From NCBI RefSeq assembly GCF_034044635.1, contig NZ_JAXCLX010000003.1, positions 62,001 through 126,000 of the forward strand: a stretch of 64,000 bases of DNA, written 5' to 3'. The notes under the pieces are model-generated. The model saw only the letters and a list, made by a program, of their open reading frames with translations. It made no database searches and was not told the origin of the DNA. Made by a program: the position numbers and the translations under genes. Source of the DNA: Dongia rigui (GTDB lineage: Bacteria > Pseudomonadota > Alphaproteobacteria > Dongiales > Dongiaceae). This document shows, one piece after another, positions 8,193 through 17,436 of the stretch. How positions within the stretch are numbered: the stretch's first letter is position 1; each line of letters opens with the position of its first letter.

Positions 8193-8245
8193 GTCAGTTG
8201 AGCCACTGACACCCGGCTTGTACCGGGGTCCGGCAAATGACCGGA
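8193..8245 (+). promoter_or_regulatory. Leader with three consecutive hairpins before the peptide ABC operon
   Basis: Three adjoining inverted repeats lie 30-80 bases upstream of the permease ATG. They are GTCAGT/ACTGAC (8193-8210), CCCGG/CCGGG (8212-8227) and TCCGG/CCGGA (8229-8245). Together they could fold a compact structured leader in the mRNA. No known riboswitch class is recognised, and no promoter elements were assigned with confidence. Confidence 0.35.
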
Positions 8246-8274
8246 AAGGGCTCCAGGGATGGCTGAGGGGGACA

Positions 8275-9216
8275 ATGCTGGCATTTCTGTCCAAGCGAAT
8301 AGCTTTGCTTGCCTTCACGATGCTTGTGGTTTCGGCGCTGGTCTTCGCAGCGTTCGAATTCACCCCAGGCCAAGTGGCGCGCAAGGTGCTGGGTCCATTC
8401 GCAACCCAGGATCAGGTTGACCGTCTGACCGAGGAAATGGGGCTTAATCGTCCCGTGGTGGTGCGTTATGGCGAGTGGCTCGGCAAGACGCTGACCGGCA
8501 ATCTCGGCTATTCCACGCTCTACAAGACGGACGTCAACAACATCATCGGCGACCGGCTGAAGAACACGTTGCTGCTGGCCGGTGTCGCCTTCGCCATCAT
8601 CGTGCCGCTCTCGATCATCCTTGGCATCAGCGCCGGCATGCGAGAAGGCTCGTTCCTGGACCGAAGTATCTCGGTGGCGAGTATCGTCACCACATCCGTA
8701 CCCGAATTTGCCTCCGGCGTTTTCCTTGCCAGTATCTTCGTCATCTGGCTGGGCTGGCTGCCCGGTACATCGCCACTTGATACCGGAGCGGGCTGGTCGA
8801 TCTGGCAGCAATTGGTCCTGCCGGTTGCGGTGATGGTGCTCTATGACCTTGGCTATGTCGTGCGCATGGTGCGCGCGTCGATGGTCGAGGTGATGACGCG
8901 GCCCTATATCCGCACCGCGATCCTCAAGGGCATGCGCTTCCGCACCGTGATCATGAAGCATGCCTTGCGCAACGCCATGATCGCGCCCTTCACGGTCATC
9001 CTGCTGCAGCTCAACTACCTTGTCACCGGCGTCGTCGTGGTCGAGGCGGTGTTCGCCTATCCGGGCTTCGGCCGCATGCTGCTGGAGGCGGCCCTGGCAC
9101 AGGACGTCGCCGTGGTCGAGGCCGGTGCGCTCTTTGCCGTCATGATCTCGGTCTTTACCCAGATCGCCGGCGATCTCGGTTACATGATGCTCAACCCACG
9201 CATCCGCTTCTCGTAA
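8275..9216 (+). CDS. Peptide-type ABC transporter permease, DppB-like
   Basis: This 313-residue inner-membrane permease is of the dipeptide/oligopeptide class. It opens with MLAFLSKRIALLAFTMLVVS, has the DppB periplasmic domain (FATQDQVDRLTEEMGLNRPV) and the cytoplasmic docking loop (VMTRPYIRTAILKGMRF...). The ATG at 8275 is preceded by a GAGGGGG ribosome-binding site. The frame continues upstream to 8218, but that part has no family match and overlaps the hairpin leader. It is the first gene of a three-gene transport operon. Substrate is unknown. Confidence 0.88.
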   Translation: MLAFLSKRIALLAFTMLVVSALVFAAFEFTPGQVARKVLGPFATQDQVDRLTEEMGLNRPVVVRYGEWLGKTLTGNLGYSTLYKTDVNNIIGDRLKNTLLLAGVAFAIIVPLSIILGISAGMREGSFLDRSISVASIVTTSVPEFASGVFLASIFVIWLGWLPGTSPLDTGAGWSIWQQLVLPVAVMVLYDLGYVVRMVRASMVEVMTRPYIRTAILKGMRFRTVIMKHALRNAMIAPFTVILLQLNYLVTGVVVVEAVFAYPGFGRMLLEAALAQDVAVVEAGALFAVMISVFTQIAGDLGYMMLNPRIRFS

Positions 9217-9245
9217 CGGCCATTCTCTGAAAGGTATGGGCAGGC

Positions 9246-10097
9246 ATGGCTAACGACGGTATCATCGCGCTGACCTGGAACCGGGTGCGCCTTCTGAAGG
9301 AATCGCCGATCGGCATGATCGGCGTGTTCCTGGTGGTCTTCTGGATCGTGGTGGCGATCTTCGCCCCGCTGCTCTCCCCGTTCGACCCCAATACCAGCAA
9401 CATGGACGCCCTCATCGACCCGACGCCCAGTGCCGTGAACTGGCTGGGCACGGACAATCAGGGGCGGGATATCCTGTCGCGCATCATCTGGGGGTCGCGC
9501 ACGGTGCTGGCCGTGGCGCCCGTCGCGGTGCTGGCAGCCTATATCGTCGGTTGCCTCATGGGGCTCATCGCCGGCTATTACCGCGGCTGGGTCGATCAGC
9601 TGGTCAACCGCATCTCAGATATCGTCCTCTCCTTCCCGGCGATCGTGCTCTACATCATCGTCATCATGAAGCTCGGCCCCAGCGGCATCAACATCGTGCT
9701 GGCGGTCATCTTCATCTCGGCACCGCAGATCACCCGCATCGTGCGCGGCATGACGCTGGAACTGCGCGAGCGTGAATATGTGGCGGCCGCCAAGATGCGC
9801 GGCGAATCCGCCCTCTACATCATGCTGGTCGAGATTCTGCCCAATGCGCGCGGGCCGCTCATTGTCGATGCCTGCCTGCGCATGGGCTATACCACGATCG
9901 CCATCGGCGTTCTCGGCTTCCTCGGCCTCGGCCTGCCGCCGCCCGATCCGGACTGGGGCGGCATGGTCAAGGACACCTATGCGATGATGTCGATCTATCC
10001 GCACATGTCGCTGTTTCCTGCCGGCGCCATCACGTCGCTTGTCGTGGGCTTCAGCCTGCTGGCTGATGGCATGCGCGAGATCAGCATTCGCGATTGA
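9246..10097 (+). CDS. Peptide-type ABC transporter permease, DppC-like
   Basis: This 283-residue permease partners the DppB-like protein 29 bases upstream. It has the N-terminal OppC-type region (one membrane helix, then FDPNTSNMDALIDPTP and GTDNQGRDILSRIIWGSRT), and a docking loop in RGMTLELREREYVAAAKMRGES followed by LPNARGPLIVDACLRMGY. Five to six membrane spans are visible. Length and layout are normal. It is followed 18 bases later by the fused ATPase. Confidence 0.9.
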   Translation: MANDGIIALTWNRVRLLKESPIGMIGVFLVVFWIVVAIFAPLLSPFDPNTSNMDALIDPTPSAVNWLGTDNQGRDILSRIIWGSRTVLAVAPVAVLAAYIVGCLMGLIAGYYRGWVDQLVNRISDIVLSFPAIVLYIIVIMKLGPSGINIVLAVIFISAPQITRIVRGMTLELREREYVAAAKMRGESALYIMLVEILPNARGPLIVDACLRMGYTTIAIGVLGFLGLGLPPPDPDWGGMVKDTYAMMSIYPHMSLFPAGAITSLVVGFSLLADGMREISIRD

Positions 10098-10115
10098 TAA
10101 ATAAGGGATCGCCAG

Positions 10116-12212
10116 ATGAGCAGCAGCGCCGCCGCCACATTGGACCGCCCGCAAGAAGGTCAGGCCAAGAAGCCGATCCTGGAATTGCGCAACGTCTCGA
10201 TCTCGTATTTCGTCCGAGCCGGCGAATTGAAGGTCGTGCCCAATATCAGCCTGACGCTTTACGAAGGTGAGGCGCTCGGCCTCGTCGGCGAATCCGGCTG
10301 CGGTAAGTCGACGGTGGCCTTCGCCATCATGAAATATCTGGGTGGTGCCGGCCGCATCACCGGTGGCGAGATCCTGTTCGAAGGCCGCGACATGACCAAG
10401 ATGTCGGATGCCGAGCTGCGCAGCATCCGCGGTGGCCGCATGGCGATGGTCTATCAGGACCCGATGAGCAGCCTCAATCCGGTGATCACCATCGGCAAGC
10501 AGCTGATGGAAGTGCCGCTCATCCATTCCAACGTCAACGAGGCCGAGGCTTATAAGCGCGCCGTACAGATGTTGAAGGAGGTCAACCTACCCGACCCCGA
10601 GCACATCATGACGCGCTATCCCCACCAATTGTCCGGCGGGCAGCAGCAGCGCGTGGTCATCGCCATGGCCTTGATGGCTGAACCCTCGCTGCTGGTCATG
10701 GATGAGCCGACGACCGGCCTCGACGTGACGGTCGAAGCCGCCGTGCTGGATCTCGTGGCGCAGCTCCGGAAGAAACATAACAGCGCCATCGTCTTCATCA
10801 GCCACAACCTGGGTACCGTGGTGCGGATCTGCGACCGCATCGGCGTCATGTATGCCGGCGAGCTGGTCGAGGAAGGCCCGATCGGCGAGGTGTTCCGCGA
10901 TCCGCGACACCCCTATACGCGGGGCTTGCTGAACTGCATCCCCACGCTCAACGCCGACAAGCGCACGCGGCCACTTTCCGCCATTCCCGGCCAGGTGCCG
11001 CCGATCCTCAACCGGCCCAAGGGCTGCATCTTCGCGCCGCGCTGCCCGGCAGCCATTCCGGAACGCTGCAGCGTTGCGCCGATTCCCACCGGTACCTATG
11101 GCACCAGCGGCGAGCACCGCGTGAAATGCGTGCGCATGGACGAATTGCCCAAGCACGAGCGGCCGGGGACCGGCGCGACGCCTGCCAACGGCAATGCGGC
11201 TGAGAAGAACGGCCACGTCCTGACGCTCGACGGCCTCAAGAAGACCTATCACCAGTCGATCGGCATGTTCGGCGGCACCGGCTATGACGTGCATGCCGTC
11301 GACGGCATCACTGTGGCGGCGGAGCGGTCCGAGACCCTCGCCATCGTCGGCGAATCCGGCTGCGGCAAATCGACGTTGGCCAAGGTGCTAACCGGCATCG
11401 AATTGGCGAGCGGCGGCAAGGTGGTGCTGGCCGGCAAGGATATCGGCAACACGGCGGTCGAAAACCGCGATGGCGACACCAAGCGCTCCATTCAGATGGT
11501 GTTCCAGAACCCCGAGAGCACGCTCAATCCCAGCCACACCATCGGCTATGTGATGGAACGGGCGATTTCCAAGCTCAAGCAGATCAGCGGCAAGGCAGCC
11601 CGCGCCCAGGTCAACGAATTGCTGACCACGGTCAATCTGCCGCTGGAATTCGCCAACCGCAAATCGCGCCAGCTTTCAGGCGGCCAGAAGCAGCGTGTCG
11701 CCATCGCCCGGGCACTCGCGGGCGAGCCGGAATTGATCCTGGCCGACGAACCGGTCTCGGCGCTCGACGTCTCGGTGCAGGCCGCCATCATCAATCTGCT
11801 GGTCGACATCCAGAAGAAGCGCGGCTCTACACTGCTCTTCATCAGCCACGATCTGTCGGTCGTGCGCTATCTCGCCGATCATGTGGCGGTGATGTATCTG
11901 GGCAAGGTGATGGAATACGGCTCTGTGGCCGATGTCTTCGCCCCGCCTTATCACCCCTATACGGAAGCGCTGATGTCGGCGGTGCCGATTGCGGACCCGG
12001 ATGTGAAGCAGCGGCGCATCATCCTTGAGGGCAATGTGCCGAGCCCGCAGAACCGGCCCAAGGGTTGCCCCTTTGCCACGCGTTGCCCGCGCAAGGTGGG
12101 GAGCATCTGCGACGACACACCACCGCCCGAGCAGGTCTCAGAGAGCGGCCACCGCATCGCCTGCCACATCCCGATGGCGGAATTGGCCAGCATCACGCAG
12201 GTGGTGTTTTAA
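10116..12212 (+). CDS. Peptide-type ABC transporter, fused double ATPase (DppD-DppF)
   Basis: This 698-residue protein contains two complete ATPase units in tandem. The first has [24 protein letters not shown] and LLVMDEP. The second has [24 protein letters not shown] and LILADEP. Each unit ends in the cysteine-containing oligopeptide-family tail (GCIFAPRCP and GCPFATRCP), which binds an Fe-S cluster in some relatives. It energises the two permeases upstream. No periplasmic binding protein is encoded in the operon, so one must be supplied from elsewhere. The gene converges on putA across a palindromic repeat. Confidence 0.92.
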   Translation: MSSSAAATLDRPQEGQAKKPILELRNVSISYFVRAGELKVVPNISLTLYEGEALGLVGESGCGKSTVAFAIMKYLGGAGRITGGEILFEGRDMTKMSDAELRSIRGGRMAMVYQDPMSSLNPVITIGKQLMEVPLIHSNVNEAEAYKRAVQMLKEVNLPDPEHIMTRYPHQLSGGQQQRVVIAMALMAEPSLLVMDEPTTGLDVTVEAAVLDLVAQLRKKHNSAIVFISHNLGTVVRICDRIGVMYAGELVEEGPIGEVFRDPRHPYTRGLLNCIPTLNADKRTRPLSAIPGQVPPILNRPKGCIFAPRCPAAIPERCSVAPIPTGTYGTSGEHRVKCVRMDELPKHERPGTGATPANGNAAEKNGHVLTLDGLKKTYHQSIGMFGGTGYDVHAVDGITVAAERSETLAIVGESGCGKSTLAKVLTGIELASGGKVVLAGKDIGNTAVENRDGDTKRSIQMVFQNPESTLNPSHTIGYVMERAISKLKQISGKAARAQVNELLTTVNLPLEFANRKSRQLSGGQKQRVAIARALAGEPELILADEPVSALDVSVQAAIINLLVDIQKKRGSTLLFISHDLSVVRYLADHVAVMYLGKVMEYGSVADVFAPPYHPYTEALMSAVPIADPDVKQRRIILEGNVPSPQNRPKGCPFATRCPRKVGSICDDTPPPEQVSESGHRIACHIPMAELASITQVVF

Positions 12213-12224
12213 AGTCCGATCGTT

Positions 12225-12298
12225 GTCACCCCCGCGAAAGCGGGGGTCCATCTATCCAGCCGTCCGCTCCATGGATGCCCGCTTTCGCGGGCATGACA
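12225..12298. repeat. Palindromic intergenic element with two GAAA-tetraloop hairpins
   Basis: The 104-base gap between two convergent genes holds a 74-base element bounded by TGTCA and TGACA. Its left arm is ACCCCCGC-GAAA-GCGGGGGT (12228-12247) and its right arm is ATGCCCGC-TTTC-GCGGGCAT (12275-12294). Each has a perfect 8-bp stem. The two arms resemble each other in inverted orientation, so the element is an overall imperfect palindrome. It resembles dispersed repeats found between genes in many proteobacteria, and could act as a two-way terminator or mRNA stabiliser. Confidence 0.7.
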
Positions 12299-12316
12299 TG
12301 AGAAGGTGCCTTTTGC

Positions 12317-15300
12317 TCAGCCCTCTTCGTCCAGGCTGAGCAGGCTGGCATTGCCGCCGGCGGCCGTGGTGTCGATGGTGAGAGTCCGTTCCGTGGCGAA
12401 GCGGTGCAGGTAATGCGGGCCGCCGGCCTTGGGACCTGTGCCGGAGAGGCCTTCGCCACCGAAGGGCTGCACGCCGACCACGGCACCGATCATGTTGCGG
12501 TTGACGTAAGCGTTGCCGACACGCAGGCGCTCGGCGATGTACTTCACCTTGCCGTCGATGCGGCTGTGGATGCCCAGCGTCAGGCCATAGCCGGTGGCAT
12601 TGATCGAATTCAGAACGTCGTCGAGCTTGTCAGCCGCGTAATGGATGACATGCAGGACCGGGCCGAACACTTCGCGCTGCAGGCGGTTGAGGCCGTCGAT
12701 GCGATAGGCGGCGGGGGCGAAGAAATGCCCCTCACCAGCGGCACCGTTGAGCTTGGTGCGATAGATGAGCTTGCCTTCGCGATCCATGCGCTGGACATGG
12801 GCTTCGAGCACCGACTTCGCCTCGGCATCGATCACCGGGCCGATATCGGTCTTGAGGCGCGACGGATCACCGACGCGGAGTTCTGCCATCGCACCGGACA
12901 GCATTTCTTCAAGCTTATGCCCAATGTCCTGCTGCACGAACAGGACGCGCAAGGCCGAGCAACGCTGGCCGGCACTCTGGAAGGATGAGATGAGGACATC
13001 GCGCACGACTTGCTCAGGCAGCGCCGATGAATCGACGATCATCGCATTCTGCCCGCCGGTTTCGGCGATGAGCGGGACGATCGGGCCGTCCTTGGCCGCC
13101 AGCGTGCGGTTGATGAGGCGCGCCGTGTCGGTCGACCCCGTGAAAGCAACGCCGGCAATGCGCGGATCGCGCGTCAAGGGCGCCCCGACATTGGGGCCAT
13201 CACCGGGGAGGAGATGCAGCACGTCGCCAGGGACGCCCGCCTGATGCAGGATCTTCACCGCCGCCGCCGCGATGAGCGGCGTCTGCTCGGCGGGCTTGGC
13301 GATGACGCAATTGCCGGCAACGAGCGCCGCACTCACCTGCCCCATGAAGATCGCCAGTGGGAAGTTCCAGGGCGAGATGCAGGCAAAGACGCCACGTCCC
13401 TGCAGCATCAACTGATTACGCTCGCCGGTGGGCCCCGGGAGCATCAGAGGGGCGCCGAAATCGGCGCGGGCGCGGGCAGCGTAATAGCGGCAGAAATCGA
13501 CTGCCTCGCGCAGTTCGGCGATGGCATCGCCGATGGTCTTGCCGGCTTCGCGGATGCAGAGCGCCAGCAATTCGGCCCGGCGCGATTCCATGAGATCGGC
13601 CGCCTTGTCGAGGCAGGCGGCGCGGGTGGCAGCGGGTGTCGCCGACCAATCGGCAAAGGCGCGGCTGGCGCGCGAGATGGCGTCATCGACATCGGCTTGG
13701 CTCGCCTGGACGACCTTGCCAACGACCTCGGATGTCTTGGCAGGATTGCGGATATCCTCCGCTTTCCCCACCTTCTCGACACCACCGATGATCGGCCCGG
13801 ACGTCGCTGCTACTGAGGCCGCCGCCGTGATCTCCTGCGCCAGCTTCTGCATCAATTCGGCGTCGGTCAGATCGACACCGGCCGAGTTCTTCCGCTCAGC
13901 ACCATAGAGATCGGCCGGTTGCGGGATGCCGGGATGGCGCTTCGATTTCAGCTTGCGCACCTGGGCGATCGGATCGGCGACGATGGCATCGAGCGGTGCC
14001 TTTTCATCGACGATGCGATTGACGAAAGACGTATTGGCACCGTTCTCCAACAGCCGTCGCACCAGATAGGCCAGCAGATCCTCATGGCTGCCGACCGGGG
14101 CGTAGACGCGGCACGGGATGCCCATCGCTTCCACCGGCGTCACCTGGTCATAGAGCGGCTCGCCCATGCCATGGAGGCGCTGGAATTCCAACTTCTCGCG
14201 CGCCGCCGCCTCGCCGCCCGCCATCTCGATGATGGCCGCCAGCGTATGTGCATTGTGGGTCGCGAACATCGGGTAGAAGGCCTGCCCATCGGAGAGCATC
14301 CGCCGCGCGCAGGCGAGATAGGAAACGTCGGTCGAGACCTTGCGCGTGAAGACCGGGTAATCGGGGAGGCCCCGCTCCTGGCTCCATTTCACCTCGCTGT
14401 CCCAATAGGCGCCCTTCACCAGGCGCACCATCAGGCGGCGGCGATTGCGGCGCGCGCAATCGGCCAGCCAGTCGATGAGCGGCAGGCAGCGCTTCTGATA
14501 GGCCTGGATGGCGAGGCCCAGCCCGTCCCAATCCTTCAGCGATGGATCGGCAGCGACCGCATCGATGATATCGAGCGAGATATCAAGGCGTTCGGCTTCC
14601 TCGGCATCGATGGTGCAGCCGATGCCGGCTTTCTTCGAGGCCTGCGCCAGCGCAATCACCTGCGGCACAAGCTCCTTCATCACGCGGTCTTCCTGGGCGA
14701 ACTCGTAGCGCGGGTGCAGCGCCGACAGCTTGATCGAGATGCCGGGACCAGCAATGACGCCCTTCCCCTTCGAGGCCTTGCCGATGGCGGCGATCGCGTC
14801 TTGATAGGAGGCGAAATAGCGCTCGGCATCTTTCATCGTGCGGGCGGCTTCACCCAGCATGTCATAGGAGTAGCGATAGCCGCGCTTCTCGGCCGCCTCG
14901 GCGCGGCCGGCCGCTTCCTCGATATTGCGGCCCATGACGAATTGACGGCCGAGGATTTTCATCGCCTGCGTCACGGCCTGGCGGATGACCGGCTCGCCAC
15001 TGCGGGAAACAAGGCGCTTCAGCACGCCCTTCAAATCGCTGCTCTTCTGGTCGAGCTGCATGATGCGGCCGGTCAGCATCAAGGCCCAGGTCGAGGCATT
15101 GACGAACATGGAGTCCGATTCACCCAGATGCTGGCCGAAATCGGCTTCCTTCAGCTTGTCGCGGATGAGCTGGTTGGCCGTCTCGCTATCCGGAATGCGC
15201 AGCAAGGCCTCGGCGAGGCACATCAGCACGACGCCTTCCTTCGAGGAGAGTTCATAGGCATGCATGAAAGCGTCGATGCCGCCTTGGCCAACGCGGTTGC

Positions 15301-15481
15301 GCCGCACTTCCTCGACCAGTTTGCGGGCGCGGGCGGCGATGCGGTCCTGCATGTCGGCCGGCAGATCCGCCTGGCCGAGGAGCATTTCGACAATGGCACT
15401 TTCATCGGCCCGGTAATGGCTGCGCAGGCGCTGGCGCAAGGGGCTGGGTTCAGTGCCGGGAGCGTCGATGAGCATCGTCAT
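12317..15481 (-). CDS. putA: Bifunctional proline dehydrogenase / P5C dehydrogenase
   Basis: The 1054-residue enzyme oxidises proline to glutamate in two steps. The N-terminal half is the FAD proline dehydrogenase barrel, with the motif [19 protein letters not shown] near residue 365. The C-terminal half is a NAD aldehyde dehydrogenase with the catalytic cysteine in [10 protein letters not shown] and the [13 protein letters not shown] segment. There is no ribbon-helix-helix DNA-binding domain at the N-terminus, so it is not self-regulating like E. coli PutA. The start is the ATG at 15481 (MTMLIDAPG), with 15475 as an alternative. Expression regulator not seen. Confidence 0.95.
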   Translation of the reverse strand: MTMLIDAPGTEPSPLRQRLRSHYRADESAIVEMLLGQADLPADMQDRIAARARKLVEEVRRNRVGQGGIDAFMHAYELSSKEGVVLMCLAEALLRIPDSETANQLIRDKLKEADFGQHLGESDSMFVNASTWALMLTGRIMQLDQKSSDLKGVLKRLVSRSGEPVIRQAVTQAMKILGRQFVMGRNIEEAAGRAEAAEKRGYRYSYDMLGEAARTMKDAERYFASYQDAIAAIGKASKGKGVIAGPGISIKLSALHPRYEFAQEDRVMKELVPQVIALAQASKKAGIGCTIDAEEAERLDISLDIIDAVAADPSLKDWDGLGLAIQAYQKRCLPLIDWLADCARRNRRRLMVRLVKGAYWDSEVKWSQERGLPDYPVFTRKVSTDVSYLACARRMLSDGQAFYPMFATHNAHTLAAIIEMAGGEAAAREKLEFQRLHGMGEPLYDQVTPVEAMGIPCRVYAPVGSHEDLLAYLVRRLLENGANTSFVNRIVDEKAPLDAIVADPIAQVRKLKSKRHPGIPQPADLYGAERKNSAGVDLTDAELMQKLAQEITAAASVAATSGPIIGGVEKVGKAEDIRNPAKTSEVVGKVVQASQADVDDAISRASRAFADWSATPAATRAACLDKAADLMESRRAELLALCIREAGKTIGDAIAELREAVDFCRYYAARARADFGAPLMLPGPTGERNQLMLQGRGVFACISPWNFPLAIFMGQVSAALVAGNCVIAKPAEQTPLIAAAAVKILHQAGVPGDVLHLLPGDGPNVGAPLTRDPRIAGVAFTGSTDTARLINRTLAAKDGPIVPLIAETGGQNAMIVDSSALPEQVVRDVLISSFQSAGQRCSALRVLFVQQDIGHKLEEMLSGAMAELRVGDPSRLKTDIGPVIDAEAKSVLEAHVQRMDREGKLIYRTKLNGAAGEGHFFAPAAYRIDGLNRLQREVFGPVLHVIHYAADKLDDVLNSINATGYGLTLGIHSRIDGKVKYIAERLRVGNAYVNRNMIGAVVGVQPFGGEGLSGTGPKAGGPHYLHRFATERTLTIDTTAAGGNASLLSLDEEG

Positions 15482-15657
15482 GATAAAGCGGATAAAACCT
15501 TGAAATGACCCTGGAAAGCCGATCTGTGACAGCAATCCTGGGAGGGGTTGACCGGGAATCGCGGGGCACAGTCTAATCCCTTCCGTGGCAGAAGAAAGTG
15601 GGCCGAAATCAGCCCGCTTAAGGTCAATTCCACGCGCAAAACTTGGGGAATGGCAGC

Positions 15658-16533
15658 ATGTTCGACGGCTTCAGCCGCTGGCAGGTTCAGCTCAACGACC
15701 TCAGTTTCAAGGTCATCAAGGGCGGCGAAGGCAGCCCCGTGGTGCTGCTGCACGGCTATCCGCAGACCCACATCATCTGGCGCCATCTTGCCCCGCAGCT
15801 GGCGCGCTCGATGTCAGTGATTTGCCTCGACCTCAAAGGCTATGGCGACAGCGCCGCCCCCGCCCCTTTGCCGGATTCCAGCAATTATTCGAAGCGGCAG
15901 ATGGCGGCCGAAGTGGTCGAGATCATGAAGATGCTGGGCTTCGAGAAATTCTCGGTGATCGGCCATGACCGCGGCGCCCGCGTCGCCTATCGCCTGGCGC
16001 TGGACTACCCGGACCGCATCCACCGCCTGGTGCCACTCGATATCGTGCCGACCGCCACCTATTGGGAGCAGGCCGACAAGAATTTTTCGCTCGGCACCTT
16101 TCACTGGGGGTTCCTCGCCCAACCGAACGGGTTGCCCGAACGTTTGATCGGCGCGGATCCGGATTACTGGCTGGAATGGATCATCCGTCACTGGGCGGGC
16201 GACATGGCGGCCTTCCCCGATGACATCATGACCGAGTACAAGCGTTGCTTCCGCCGGCCGGAGGTCATTGCCGCGACCTGTGCCGATTACCGCGCCGGGG
16301 CCACGATCGACGACAACCATGACTTGGCAGACCTCAAGGCCGGTCGCATGATCGAATGCCCGACGCTTGCCTTCTATTCAGGCACGTTCATTGACGAAAA
16401 GCGGGATCCGCTGAAGCAGTGGCAGCGCTGGGCGAAGAAGGTGACGGCGGAACGGGTGCAATCGGGGCATTTCATCCCCGAGGAAATTCCCGATCAGATT
16501 GTCGCCAGGCTGCGCCAGTTCATGCTGACCTGA
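15658..16533 (+). CDS. Alpha/beta hydrolase, haloacetate (fluoroacetate) dehalogenase-like
   Basis: The 291-residue protein is an alpha/beta hydrolase with the residue set of fluoroacetate dehalogenase. The nucleophile is Asp104 in GHDRGAR, with carboxylate-binding Arg105 and Arg108. The halide-pocket His149 and Trp150 are in FHWGFLAQP and Tyr211 is in CADYRAGATID. The acid Asp128 (LDIVPT) and His271 (SGHFIPEE) complete the catalytic set. Numbering matches the Rhodopseudomonas enzyme with an offset of 6 to 9. An upstream in-frame TTG at 15643 is less likely than the ATG at 15658. The gene is divergent from putA. The natural substrate could also be an epoxide or ester. Confidence 0.82.
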   Translation: MFDGFSRWQVQLNDLSFKVIKGGEGSPVVLLHGYPQTHIIWRHLAPQLARSMSVICLDLKGYGDSAAPAPLPDSSNYSKRQMAAEVVEIMKMLGFEKFSVIGHDRGARVAYRLALDYPDRIHRLVPLDIVPTATYWEQADKNFSLGTFHWGFLAQPNGLPERLIGADPDYWLEWIIRHWAGDMAAFPDDIMTEYKRCFRRPEVIAATCADYRAGATIDDNHDLADLKAGRMIECPTLAFYSGTFIDEKRDPLKQWQRWAKKVTAERVQSGHFIPEEIPDQIVARLRQFMLT

Positions 16534-16541
16534 GGGAGGGG

Positions 16542-16886
16542 TCAGCAGCCCTTCATATCGGCCAATTCGACGAGGCGCTTGTTGCGCGCCACAACGGTGC
16601 TTCGTTCCTTGGCCGCCTGGTCGCGCAGATCCAATGTCAGCATGGCAGGTGGAAACATGACGCCGTCAACGACGGTGTAATGGATATTGCGCCGATGCAC
16701 CTGGTCGTCCCGGTCCACAAGCCGCGCGATTTCAAGATTGTTTTGTTCGGTTTCCCGCAGCAGATCCATGCAGCTCATCTGGTTGTCGGTCGGCCGGACC
16801 ACCTGGGTGAGCTTGGGCACCTCGCCGCCACAGGCGCCAAGCAGCGCCAGCGACAGCAGGGACGCCGTGAGAAGGAGGCGAGTCAT
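16542..16886 (-). CDS. Small lipoprotein, paralogue of the upstream gene
   Basis: This 114-residue protein begins with a lipoprotein signal peptide (MTRLLLTASLLSLALLGACGG; lipobox LGAC, cysteine at 19), so it should be anchored to a membrane in the periplasm. The mature part has CMDLLRETEQNN, a long charged stretch, an FPP motif and the ending ADMKGC. The same pattern occurs in the gene just upstream. Its ATG overlaps that gene's TGA (ATGA at 16883-16886), indicating translational coupling. No known domain recognised. Confidence 0.75.
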   Translation of the reverse strand: MTRLLLTASLLSLALLGACGGEVPKLTQVVRPTDNQMSCMDLLRETEQNNLEIARLVDRDDQVHRRNIHYTVVDGVMFPPAMLTLDLRDQAAKERSTVVARNKRLVELADMKGC

Positions 16887-17293
16887 GATGCGGGGCTCCA
16901 GACCTGCGGGTTGGGCCAGCAGCCCTTGTCCTTGGCCAGCGCGATGATGTGCCGATTGCGATCGCCCAAAGCGAGGCCGTCGATATCCTGCGGGGCGTTC
17001 GGGTAATCTTCCTCGACGGTCCGATCGACGGCGAACCAGCCCGGCGGGAAAGCCAGCGACAGGCCCATGATCATGTCGTTCTTTTCGTCGGCCCAGGCGT
17101 GTTCGCGCGCCAAGGCGGATTGCGCCTCGTAATTCTGTTCGACTTCGGCCTGGATCTGATCGCAGGTCAAGTAACGGTCGTAGATTGAGACTTCCGGCGT
17201 CGGATTGGCCATGCGCCCGCCACAACCGGTCAGCAGGCCGGCTCCCAGCAAGGCACCCAGTCCCATCACTCTTAAAGGCGAAATCCACGGCAT
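16883..17293 (-). CDS. Small lipoprotein, first of a tandem pair
   Basis: This 136-residue protein has a lipoprotein signal (PLRVMGLGALLGAGLLTGCGG, lipobox LTGC with the lipidated cysteine at 24). The mature domain contains LTCDQIQAEVEQNYEAQ, the FPPGW motif and the ending LAKDKGC, aligning with the downstream lipoprotein. A hydrophobic patch (MIMGLSLAFPPGWF) follows the charged helix. It starts at an ATG near residue 1 of a clear signal peptide and is translationally coupled to its neighbour. Function unknown; role in the envelope is inferred from the lipobox only. Confidence 0.75.
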   Translation of the reverse strand: MPWISPLRVMGLGALLGAGLLTGCGGRMANPTPEVSIYDRYLTCDQIQAEVEQNYEAQSALAREHAWADEKNDMIMGLSLAFPPGWFAVDRTVEEDYPNAPQDIDGLALGDRNRHIIALAKDKGCWPNPQVWSPAS

Positions 17294-17380
17294 GGTCTGT
17301 CCCCTTCCCCAGCCAAAGGCTCAAGGATTCCCGTAACTTCCCTATTTTACGCCAGAAATTAGTTAACACAACATTACGAT

Positions 17381-17407
17381 CAGGGCCGGCGCGTTATTCC
17401 GGCCCTG
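17381..17407 (-). terminator. Possible terminator downstream of the creatininase-family gene
   Basis: CAGGGCCGG (17381-17389) and CCGGCCCTG (17399-17407) form a perfect 9-bp stem around a 9-base loop, 22 bases past the stop codon on the minus strand. No clear U run follows, so intrinsic termination is uncertain. Confidence 0.4.
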
Positions 17408-17436
17408 CCGGTCATTCAGCCCTGCCGGTCATTCAG
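17403..17436. repeat. 17-bp tandem duplication across a stop codon
   Basis: CCCTGCCGGTCATTCAG occurs twice in direct succession, at 17403-17419 and 17420-17436, without a mismatch. The second copy contains the stop codon of the minus-strand creatininase-family gene (17429-17431), and the first copy carries an out-of-frame duplicate of it just downstream. This looks like a recent slippage duplication. Confidence 0.85.

Noticed and set aside
13919-15508. 529-residue open frame opposite putA
   Set aside because: Antisense shadow of a strongly conserved enzyme; the translation has no domain and is rich in His, Arg, Asp and Gln.
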